Shown here one piece after another: positions 39,746 to 47,968 of a stretch of DNA of 64,000 nucleotides. The position numbers were made by a program, and so were the translations under genes. The notes below the pieces were generated by a model. The model did not search any database and had not been told where the DNA came from. It saw only the letters and a program-made list of their open reading frames with translations. Each line of letters begins with the position of its first letter. The stretch's first letter is position 1. Origin of the DNA: Elusimicrobiota bacterium (GTDB taxonomy: Bacteria > Elusimicrobiota > Elusimicrobia > UBA1565 > UBA9628); the NCBI GenBank assembly GCA_016182905.1, contig JACPFR010000008.1, forward strand, positions 1 to 64,000, in the 5' to 3' direction.

Positions 39746-40678
39746 ATGCGCGGGGCCCTTCTCGCCGTCCTCCTGGCCGTCCCGGCCGGCGCCCGCGACG
39801 GGCAGAGCTGGGACTGGCGCCAGAGCCAGACCCCGCACTTCGTCATCAACCACCAGACCGCCTGGCTGCCGGCCGGCTTCACCATGGGCTCGGAGCGGGT
39901 CCACTCCCGCCTGCGCATGGACCTGGGGATGTTCTCCCCGTGGATGGCCAAGGACAAGATCAACCTCTACATCTACGCCGACCAGGAGAGCTTCCTGGGA
40001 GGGGAGTTCGCGCCGCCGAAATGGTCGAACGGCCTGGCCATCTACGACCGCAAGGCCGTCGCCATGCCCACGATGAAGGACCCGCGCAAGATGCTCTCGG
40101 TCATGGCCCACGAGGCCACCCACCTCCTGTTCAACAGCTATTGGCAGGAAGCCCGCCGCGAGCCCCCGTCCTGGATCAACGAGGGCCTCGCCATGCTCGA
40201 GGAGGCGGAATCCCCGGACCGGCCGGAGACCTCGGTCTGGTACCAGCAGATGACGATGATCGAGCCGAGGAAATTCCCCGACCTGGAGACCTTCTTCGGC
40301 GTGACGCCGACCAAGGACCTCCACAACGACCAGGCCGCGGTCGGAGAATGGTACATCCAGGCCTACTCGGTGACGCATTTCCTCCTGCGCAAGCACTCCC
40401 GCCTCCAGTTCAAGAGCCTGTGCGCCGCCCTGCGCGACGGCAAGCCCGTCGCGGACGCCCTGTGGCTGACCTACCGCTATAGGAAAATCTCCGACATGGA
40501 CAAGAAGTGGCGGGCCTGGCTCGCCGACCCCGCGCACAAGCGTCGCGTGGCGGCCCTCGCGGGAGACGCGCGCAAGGGCGTGGACGACGCGGTCGTGGGC
40601 AAGGCCGGGCTCAAGGCCACCTCCTTCAAGAGCTTCTCCACCGGCTTCGCCAAGCCCAAGACTGAAGCCCCCGAATAA
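39746..40678 (+). CDS. Peptidase MA-like gluzincin metalloprotease
   Basis: A 310-residue secreted or periplasmic zinc peptidase. A short signal (ALLAVLLAVPAGA) starts the protein. The gluzincin motif HEATH (His122, Glu123, His126) and the third ligand in SWINEGLAML (Glu146) match the peptidase MA family. Substrate is unknown. The start at 39746 fits both the signal peptide and a -10 box six bases upstream; an in-frame upstream extension would read through the 20-base palindrome. It is monocistronic. Confidence 0.82.
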   Translation: MRGALLAVLLAVPAGARDGQSWDWRQSQTPHFVINHQTAWLPAGFTMGSERVHSRLRMDLGMFSPWMAKDKINLYIYADQESFLGGEFAPPKWSNGLAIYDRKAVAMPTMKDPRKMLSVMAHEATHLLFNSYWQEARREPPSWINEGLAMLEEAESPDRPETSVWYQQMTMIEPRKFPDLETFFGVTPTKDLHNDQAAVGEWYIQAYSVTHFLLRKHSRLQFKSLCAALRDGKPVADALWLTYRYRKISDMDKKWRAWLADPAHKRRVAALAGDARKGVDDAVVGKAGLKATSFKSFSTGFAKPKTEAPE

Positions 40679-40736
40679 GCGGCTAAATTAGCTTAATTAG
40701 CGTGAAAAATTAAGCGAAAATTTCCACATATTAGAC

Positions 40737-40765
40737 TTGCGCGCAGGCCCGTTCGGGGTTATATC
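40737..40765 (+). promoter_or_regulatory. Promoter of the giant surface protein operon
   Basis: TTGCGC (40737-40742) and TATATC (40760-40765) are 17 bases apart. The AT-rich block just upstream (40683-40733) could act as an UP element. The predicted leader is about ten bases without a Shine-Dalgarno. Confidence 0.45.
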
Positions 40766-40781
40766 AGCAGCGGTACCCCCG

Positions 40782-43700
40782 ATGCGAGCTCCGCCGAAGC
40801 GGTTGGCGTTCTTCCTGTCCCTGCTCGCCCTTAGCGTCCCCGGCGCGGCCCTCGCTCAGACCTTCGACGGCGACTTCTCGGTGTCGAGCGGCGCGGTCTA
40901 TCAGACCGCCGCCGTCGATGAGGCCAAGTCGGTGGCCGTGGACACCATCACCGCCGGCGGGCCCTTCATCTACGTCACCGGCGATTCGAACGACGTCGGC
41001 ACGACGGTCAAGCTCTCCTCGGCGGGCGTCGCCTTGAGCTCGGCGGCCTTCATCGCCGGTCAGGGCCGGGCATACGGCGTCGCGGTCGACCCCTCCGGCA
41101 ACCCCTGGGTCGTGGGGCTCAGCGTGACCGGCGGCCCCCTCACGAACTGGGTCGTCAAGAAATACAATCCCGATCTCGTGGCCGTCGGGTCGGCCGTCAT
41201 CAGCGGCATCAGCCTCGGCGACGCGGTCGCCACGTCCATCGCGTTCGACGGCTCGGGGAACGCCTTCGTCGCGGGCTATTCCTCGAACACGGGTACCGGC
41301 ACCGACTTCCGGATCGTGAAGTATTCTCCGTCCTTGGTCGTCCTCGCCACGACGACCTACGGCGGAGCCGGGGTCGACCAGGCCACGGCGCTGACGCTCG
41401 ACGCCTCCGGGAACGTCATCGTGACCGGTTTCGGAAACCCGTACGACTACAAGACGGCCAAGTTCACTCCCTCCCTGAATTTGATCTCCTCCGCCGTCTA
41501 CGACGCGTCCGGGGCCACCGACCGCGCCTACGGCGTGACGACGGACCCGTCCGGGAACGTCTACGTGACCGGGGAGTCCGACCCCGGCGGCTCTAACTTC
41601 GCGTTCACGACCGTCAAGTACGACTCCAGCCTCGCGCAGCAGGCCGTGGCCGCCTACAACACGCCCTCCTACGACGCCGGCTTCGGCGCCGTGTTCGTCG
41701 GGACCGCGACCTTGGTCGTGGTGGGAAACAGCTTCGCCGGCGCCACGGAGGACATGCTGATCCTCGAGTACGGCCCGGGCCTCGTCCTGTCCTCCTCCCG
41801 GACCTTCGACAGCGGCACCAGCGACCGCGCCTACGGCGCGGCCAAGGGCACGGGGACCTACGTCTACGTGACCGGCTACTCGTTCACGAGCCCCTCCGGG
41901 GCGTACCGGACCATCCGACTCAACGACTCGGCCACGGTCAACCCCGCCTATCCGGGCTGCGCGGCGACCAACAACGTCGGCGGCGGCCAGGCCTACACGA
42001 CGATCCAGTCCGCTGTCGACGGCCTGCCCTCGTCGCTGACGGGCCCCGCGTGCGTGGTGATCCGCGACGGGGCGACCTACCCCGAGCAGGTGACGGTCCG
42101 GAACTTCGCCAATAACGGCTGGCCGATCACGATCCTGGCCGACCCGGCGTCGGTTCAAAGGCCGGTCGTTTCACCGCCGGCCGCATCGGCAGCGGCATTC
42201 GTGATCGCCAACGCGTCGGTCAACGTACAGGGAATCGATATCGTGCCCACGAACCCGATGCCGTACGGCGTGTTCATCTCCTCGACCTATGTTTCGGTCA
42301 GCGGCGTGAACGTGAAGGACGCAGGCGGGAAGATTGCTACGGCGGGCGTGGCAACGTCCAGTTGGACGACGGTGAGTTATACGAGCATCACCGTTGGGAA
42401 TATCGGGGCATGGGGCTTCTTCTTGCCGGGGAGCACGATGACGAGTGTCTCTTTCAGCTCGGCTTCATCGAATTTGAATTCGGCCGTCGAGATCAATGGC
42501 GGGTCGTACAATACGCTCACTCAGATGACGATTACTACGAACGACGCTCTCTTCGGTGTTCCGGCTCTCCGACTTTTCGAGTCCCACTCCAACACTATCC
42601 TGCAGAGCTATATAGGCACCGAGTCGGGCGTGGGCGGCGCTCTTATTGCCAGTTCGAATTACAACACGATCAGCCAGACCACAATGACGACAACCAGCCC
42701 CGCTGGTATAGGCCTCTATCTTAACGCCTCGTCATCCAACACGATCACGCAAAGCTATATCGCCAATTCGACGGCTCTCGCGGCGTACATTTACCCTAGG
42801 TCCAACTACAACCTGATAAGTCAATGCACGGTATTGGGAGGGGGCAGCCCGGGTGTCGGTTCCACCCTGAGCATCAGCCTTTCCTCCTTCAACACGATAA
42901 CCCAAAGCTTCATTCTGAACCCCACGGGGATGTCTGTGCTGGATATGGTGACCGATTCAAACTACAACACGGTCAGCCAAAGTACGATCACGGGCGCAGC
43001 TTCGAGCGATTATGCGATAAGAATCGGTTGGAACGCCTCCACCAACACGTTCAGCGGCAACTACATTCAAGGCTCGTCGGCGGTATGGATATCTAATTCA
43101 TCCGGGACCGTCATTACCGGCAGCACCTTAATGGCGATCAAAGCCGCCGCAGTCCATATGGACGGTGGCTCAGGGAATCTTTCCGTGTCAAACTCGCTAT
43201 TGAGCGCCCCTGGCTCCGCCGGTATCGGGATTTCTCTGGCCGCCGGGTACACCGGATCGCTTGTATTCACATCAAACACGGTCACGGGAGCTCGGCACGG
43301 CATGAGCATCAGCACTCAGGCCGCCGGAGCCGGACTCACGATCAGCTCGATGACGTTCTCCAGCCTGGCTTCGGGCGCCACGGCCATGCAGTTCACCGGG
43401 GGGGCCTTCGTCGCTACGATCACCGCGTCAAGCTTCGACGCCTCGGTCGCGGTGAACGTCAACGGCGCGATGTTGGACCCGGCTTCACGCGTCACGATGG
43501 TCGCCTCCACCGGGCCGCGCGCGGGGGCGGCCTATGAGGCCGATCCTGCCTCTCTCGTGGACTGGTGGAGCGGTGTGACCGCGCCCGCCGCTCCCACGGG
43601 ATTCGCCGGCACGGTGCTCTCCACCGGCGCTATCCTCTGGAGTTGGACGGACAGCTCCTCGAACGAGGACGGCTTCCGGATTATGTCCGGAACGGCCAAC

Positions 43701-46592
43701 GTCTCCGGGAATCTGGCGGTCGACGCGACCACCTGGCTCCAGGCGGGGCTCTCCGTCAACGCCAGCTCCGGCCCCTTGTTCGCGCAGGCCTTCAACTCGG
43801 CCGCGACGGCCGATTCCAGCTCGGCGACGCGCTACACCCTGGCGGCCGAGCCGGCGGGGCTGGCCGCCTTGAGCGTCTTCCAGACCAGCGCGACCGTGTC
43901 GTGGACGGCGGGCAATCCCGCCGGGACGATCTTCGAGCTCGAGCGCTCGACCGGGGCGGGATTCGCCCTGCTGGCCTCGACCACGTCGGCGGCTTACGTC
44001 GACGCGCCGCTCGGCGGAGCCGCGACCTACTACTACCGAGTGCGCGCTCTCAATAACGACCTGACGGCGACCGCCTACGCCTCGTCGATCACCGTCGTGA
44101 CCTTTCCGATCCCCGCGCCCGGCGCGCCGTCGGGCTTCACGGGAACCGCGCAATCGGCATCGGCGATCCTGTGGACCTGGACCGACAACGCCGACAACGA
44201 AGACGGCTACCGGGTCCTGTCGGGAACGATCAGCCTTTCCGGGGATCTCGCTGCCGGCGCCACCGCCTGGCCTCAGACCGGGCTCGCCGCGAACACCGCC
44301 TACGGCCCGTACTCCGTCGAAGCGTTCAACGGCGGCGGTATCTCGAGCTCGACGGCGGCTTCGCGCACGACCTTGGCGGCCGTCCCTTCCGCCCCGACGG
44401 CGGCCGCGGTGGCCCTGACGAGCGCGACCATCGTCTGGAGCGCGAGCGGGAACCCCGCCGGGACGACTTTCGAGCTCGAACGCTCGACGGGCGCGGGCTA
44501 CGGCCTTCAGGCTTCCGGGCCCGCGACCTATTATCTCGACACGGGGCTGACGCCCGCGGCGACCTTCTACTATCGCGTGCGGGCGTTCAACGCGGACGCC
44601 GCGGCGACGGCCTACTCCTCGACGCTCGCCGTCGTCGCGCAGCCCCTGCCGGCGCTTCCCGGCGCGGCCGGGACCCCGGCCGGGACGGCCCTGGGCGTCT
44701 CTTCCGTGACCTGGGGCTGGGCGCTGGCGAGCGGAGCGAGCTCGTACAACCTGTTCCGCTCCTCCGACAACGCTTTCCTCGCGTCCGCGGCCTCCGGCCC
44801 CTTCGTGGAGACCGCGCTGGCGCCGAACACGGCCTACGGCCTGAGGGCCGCGGGGACCAACATCGCCGGGACGGGGCCGCTCTCGGCCGCGGCGACGGCG
44901 TACACCTTGGCGGCGGACCCGTCCGGGACCGGGACGGCGGTGACCTCGACGACCATCGTCGCCTCGTGGGCGCTCAACGGCAACCCCGCGTCCACCGTCG
45001 CCGAGCTCCAGCGCTCGACCGACGCCGTCGCCTACTCGACCTTGACGGCCGGCGCCGTCGTCTCCTACGCCGAAGCCGATCTGCTCGGCTGCACGACCTA
45101 CTACTACCGCGTGCGCAACCTCAACGGCGACGGCATGGCGACGGCCTACGTCTCGTTCCAAGGCGTCACGGCGAACACCGTCCCGAGCCCTCCGTCCGGC
45201 CTGAACGCCGCGGCCAACGCGGGGGGGACCGTCGGGCTGTCGTGGGCGCCCTCGCCGAGCGAGGGCGTGACGGGCTACCGCCTGTACTGGGACGCGGGCA
45301 CCGGGACGGTGTCCTACGCCGCTCCGCTCGCGACGCTCGGCGCGAGCGCGACGGGGTACACGACGGCCGTGCTGACGTCGAGCGCGTCGTATACCTTCGC
45401 CCTGCGCGCGGCGCACCGCTGCGGCACGGTGGAGACCACGGGCGCGCTGGCCATGTCCGGGGCCGCGGCCGCGCTCCCGGCCGTGCGCGCGGCGATCAAG
45501 GAGCCCGACTCGGGGCGGCGCATCAGCGGCGACCGCGTCACCATACTCGGAGAGCTCGTGTACGGCGAGCCGAGCGACGTCCAGCAGGTCCTGTTCCAGT
45601 ACAAGCTCGCGACCTCGAGCGCCTGGCTCACGGCGCCCGCCGCGAACGTCAACCACGCGAATCCCGACCTGGATTTCCCGTACTTCCTGCATTGGGACGT
45701 GACCGTGCTCGCGGCCGGCTCCTACGACCTGCGGGCGGTCGCCTACGACCGCGACGGCGTCCCGGACGCCGCCCCGCCCGCCGTGCGGATCGTCGTGGAC
45801 CCCGTCGCCCCCGACGTCCGCGAGGCCTTGAACGGCGACGGCAAGATCAAGAAGGACCAGACCATCTCCAACCTCGCGACGAGCGTCGTGGAGACCGCCG
45901 GCGCGGGGGCCGGCGATCCCGCGGTGCGCGTGACCTTGCCGCCCGGCGTCGTCAACACGACGACCGCGACCCTGTCGGTGATCGCCAACCCGGCGATCAC
46001 GACCGCCCCTCCCGCGGGCCAGACCATGATCGGCTCGGCGATCAAGATCGGCCTCTCGAACGGCCAGACCGCCCTCAACGGCGTCGCGGCGATCACCTTG
46101 ACCTACCCGGACACGGTCCGCTTCCCGTCGCTGCTGCAGATCTACTACCTCGAGGAGGCCACCGGACGGTGGTCACGGGACTTCGCGACCACGGTGAACA
46201 CGTCAAGCCGCACGGTCACCGGCAGCACGCCCCACTTCAGCACCTTCGTTCTGATGCTCGGCACGGCGTTCGCCCCGAACCTCGACAGCGTGCAGGCCTA
46301 CCCCGTGCCTTACAAGCCCAACGGGACGAACCCCGACGAGGGCCGGCCTTTCTCGCACGGCGACGCGAACTCGGGCATCTTGTTCGCGAACCTCGCGGCC
46401 GGCTCCGAGATCCGCGTCTACACCATGACGGGACGCCTGGTGTCGAGCCTCGACACCCCGACCATCGCCGGGACCGTCCGCTGGGACGCGCGCAACCAGG
46501 ACGGACGCGACGTCGCCTCGGGCGCTTATTTCGCCGTGATCTCGGCCCCCGGCCAGAAATCCGTGGTCAAGAAGCTGGTGATCATCCGATGA
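40782..46592 (+). CDS. Giant surface protein: beta-propeller, beta-helix, FN3 and C-terminal sorting-like domain
   Basis: A 1936-residue exported protein. A signal peptide (MRAPPKRLAFFLSLLALSVPGAALA) precedes about six SBBP-type repeats (e.g. AYGVTTDPSGNVYVTGESDP). About residues 390-860 form a right-handed beta-helix of 23-27 residue rungs (SNYNTISQTTMT, SSNTITQSYI, SSFNTITQSFI). Several FN3-like domains follow (APAAPTGFAGTVLSTGAILW and relatives), then beta-sandwich regions. The last 100 residues (VYTMTGRLVSS...VRWDARNQDGRDVASGAYF) match a FlgD/T9SS-type C-terminal domain. The beta-helix DNA is noticeably AT-richer than the rest. It is probably an adhesin or surface polysaccharide-binding protein, translationally coupled (ATGA) to a PorV-like gene. 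Confidence 0.8.
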   Translation: MRAPPKRLAFFLSLLALSVPGAALAQTFDGDFSVSSGAVYQTAAVDEAKSVAVDTITAGGPFIYVTGDSNDVGTTVKLSSAGVALSSAAFIAGQGRAYGVAVDPSGNPWVVGLSVTGGPLTNWVVKKYNPDLVAVGSAVISGISLGDAVATSIAFDGSGNAFVAGYSSNTGTGTDFRIVKYSPSLVVLATTTYGGAGVDQATALTLDASGNVIVTGFGNPYDYKTAKFTPSLNLISSAVYDASGATDRAYGVTTDPSGNVYVTGESDPGGSNFAFTTVKYDSSLAQQAVAAYNTPSYDAGFGAVFVGTATLVVVGNSFAGATEDMLILEYGPGLVLSSSRTFDSGTSDRAYGAAKGTGTYVYVTGYSFTSPSGAYRTIRLNDSATVNPAYPGCAATNNVGGGQAYTTIQSAVDGLPSSLTGPACVVIRDGATYPEQVTVRNFANNGWPITILADPASVQRPVVSPPAASAAAFVIANASVNVQGIDIVPTNPMPYGVFISSTYVSVSGVNVKDAGGKIATAGVATSSWTTVSYTSITVGNIGAWGFFLPGSTMTSVSFSSASSNLNSAVEINGGSYNTLTQMTITTNDALFGVPALRLFESHSNTILQSYIGTESGVGGALIASSNYNTISQTTMTTTSPAGIGLYLNASSSNTITQSYIANSTALAAYIYPRSNYNLISQCTVLGGGSPGVGSTLSISLSSFNTITQSFILNPTGMSVLDMVTDSNYNTVSQSTITGAASSDYAIRIGWNASTNTFSGNYIQGSSAVWISNSSGTVITGSTLMAIKAAAVHMDGGSGNLSVSNSLLSAPGSAGIGISLAAGYTGSLVFTSNTVTGARHGMSISTQAAGAGLTISSMTFSSLASGATAMQFTGGAFVATITASSFDASVAVNVNGAMLDPASRVTMVASTGPRAGAAYEADPASLVDWWSGVTAPAAPTGFAGTVLSTGAILWSWTDSSSNEDGFRIMSGTANVSGNLAVDATTWLQAGLSVNASSGPLFAQAFNSAATADSSSATRYTLAAEPAGLAALSVFQTSATVSWTAGNPAGTIFELERSTGAGFALLASTTSAAYVDAPLGGAATYYYRVRALNNDLTATAYASSITVVTFPIPAPGAPSGFTGTAQSASAILWTWTDNADNEDGYRVLSGTISLSGDLAAGATAWPQTGLAANTAYGPYSVEAFNGGGISSSTAASRTTLAAVPSAPTAAAVALTSATIVWSASGNPAGTTFELERSTGAGYGLQASGPATYYLDTGLTPAATFYYRVRAFNADAAATAYSSTLAVVAQPLPALPGAAGTPAGTALGVSSVTWGWALASGASSYNLFRSSDNAFLASAASGPFVETALAPNTAYGLRAAGTNIAGTGPLSAAATAYTLAADPSGTGTAVTSTTIVASWALNGNPASTVAELQRSTDAVAYSTLTAGAVVSYAEADLLGCTTYYYRVRNLNGDGMATAYVSFQGVTANTVPSPPSGLNAAANAGGTVGLSWAPSPSEGVTGYRLYWDAGTGTVSYAAPLATLGASATGYTTAVLTSSASYTFALRAAHRCGTVETTGALAMSGAAAALPAVRAAIKEPDSGRRISGDRVTILGELVYGEPSDVQQVLFQYKLATSSAWLTAPAANVNHANPDLDFPYFLHWDVTVLAAGSYDLRAVAYDRDGVPDAAPPAVRIVVDPVAPDVREALNGDGKIKKDQTISNLATSVVETAGAGAGDPAVRVTLPPGVVNTTTATLSVIANPAITTAPPAGQTMIGSAIKIGLSNGQTALNGVAAITLTYPDTVRFPSLLQIYYLEEATGRWSRDFATTVNTSSRTVTGSTPHFSTFVLMLGTAFAPNLDSVQAYPVPYKPNGTNPDEGRPFSHGDANSGILFANLAAGSEIRVYTMTGRLVSSLDTPTIAGTVRWDARNQDGRDVASGAYFAVISAPGQKSVVKKLVIIR

Positions 46593-47944
46593 GGCTCTTC
46601 CGCGCGCCGGCGGCGCTCGTCCTGGCGGCCCTCCTGGCCGCCGCGACGGCCCACGCCCAGTCTTCGGCCGGCGCCGAGGCCTTCGACTTCCTGAGCCTCG
46701 ACGCCAACGCGCGCGCCGTCGGCATGGGCGGCGCCTACACGGCGCTCGCGACCGACTCGAACGCCTTGCTCTACAACCCCGCCGGCCTCGCCCGGGTGAA
46801 GTCGAGCGAGGCCACCTTCATGCACGACCAGCACGCGCAGGGCGTGAGCCAGCAGTACATCGGCGCGGCCCTCAAGAACGGCCTCGGCCTGCAGTTCAAC
46901 TACGCGACCTTGGGCGACGTGCCGCGCACGACGCTCTCCAATCCCGGCGGGACGGGCAGCCGCCTCAACGTCAGCGACACCTCCCTCGGCGCGGGCTACG
47001 GCCGGGCGCTGAGCCCGGACCTCGCCGTCGGCGGGGGCGCCAAGTACTTCACCGAGACCTTGGGAGAGCTCTCGGTCAGCGGCTACGCCCTGGATATCGG
47101 CGGGCTGTACCGCATGCCGGACGTCAAGGGCCTCACGTTCGGAGCCTCCTTGCTGAACCTCGGGCCCGCGGTCAAGTTCGCCTCCGTCTCGGAGAAGCTG
47201 CCCACGACCTTGCGCCTGGGCGCGGCGTACGCGACGAAGCTGCCCCACAACGACGTGACCGTGGCCTTCGACCTCACCAAGAGCGTGCTCGACAAGGTCC
47301 GCCTCGGCTTCGGCGCGGAGACCTTGATCGACGAGCAGTTCGCGGTGCGGGCCGGCTTCACCACGCGTCAGGAGGCGGGCCTCGGCCTCGTCTTCGGGCT
47401 GGGCTGGCTGGGGCGCAAGGTCGGCGCCGACTACGCCCTGGTCCCGATGGGCGAGCTCGGCAACGCCCATCGCATCAGCTTCACGCTCCGCTGGGGCCGC
47501 TCCGACGACCCCGCGACCGCGAAGGCGCCCGAGGAGGGCACGCCGGAGGCGCGGCTGGCGCAGGCGCAGGCCGCGATGGACCGCGGGGACTACGTGGCGG
47601 CCCGCACCTTCCTGATCGTCGGACTGCGCGGCCTGGCGAAGGGCGACCGGCGCCGCGTGCGCTTCCAGGAGCGCATGGGCTCTTTGCACCTCCTGCAGAA
47701 GGACTTCCGCGGCGCCGTCCAGGCCTACGCCGAGGGCGTCAACCTGGCCTTCGCCGACGGCTACTCCGACCAGAGCGTCGCCGATTCCTACATAGGGATC
47801 GGGATGTGCTTCACCGCGGGGCGCAACTACCCCGACGCGGAGCGCGCCTTCCGCAAGGGACTCGCGCTGGGCCCGTCGCCGGCGGCGCTCGAGGTGGCGC
47901 AGGCCCAGCTCAAGCGGTTGACGGCGCCTCCCGCCGGGCGCTGA
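46589..47944 (+). CDS. PorV/PorQ-family outer-membrane protein with C-terminal TPR
   Basis: A 451-residue protein. A signal peptide ending AHAQ leads to a beta-barrel domain typical of the PorV/PorQ family: FDFLSLDANARAVGMGGAYTALATDSNALLYNPAGLA, then alternating beta-strands to about residue 320. The C-terminal 130 residues are TPR-like (YVAARTFLIVGLRGLAKGDRRR..., PDAERAFRKGLALGPSPAALE). In Bacteroidota PorV is a shuttle in type IX secretion. Here the upstream neighbour carries a T9SS-like C-terminal domain, so a related export role is plausible but no other T9SS gene is visible. Confidence 0.8.
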   Translation: MRLFRAPAALVLAALLAAATAHAQSSAGAEAFDFLSLDANARAVGMGGAYTALATDSNALLYNPAGLARVKSSEATFMHDQHAQGVSQQYIGAALKNGLGLQFNYATLGDVPRTTLSNPGGTGSRLNVSDTSLGAGYGRALSPDLAVGGGAKYFTETLGELSVSGYALDIGGLYRMPDVKGLTFGASLLNLGPAVKFASVSEKLPTTLRLGAAYATKLPHNDVTVAFDLTKSVLDKVRLGFGAETLIDEQFAVRAGFTTRQEAGLGLVFGLGWLGRKVGADYALVPMGELGNAHRISFTLRWGRSDDPATAKAPEEGTPEARLAQAQAAMDRGDYVAARTFLIVGLRGLAKGDRRRVRFQERMGSLHLLQKDFRGAVQAYAEGVNLAFADGYSDQSVADSYIGIGMCFTAGRNYPDAERAFRKGLALGPSPAALEVAQAQLKRLTAPPAGR

Positions 47945-47952
47945 GCCGGAAA

Positions 47953-47961
47953 TGGTACGCT
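47953..47961 (+). promoter_or_regulatory. Extended -10 of the spermidine-synthase-like gene
   Basis: TGGTACGCT (TGn plus TACGCT) ends seven bases before the GTG start at 47969. No Shine-Dalgarno is present. Confidence 0.35.
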
Positions 47962-47968
47962 CCGTCCC

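Noticed and set aside
43485-45692. A 735-codon minus-strand frame inside the giant surface protein gene
   Set aside because: Antisense open frame caused by GC-rich third positions; the plus strand carries clear FN3 domains.
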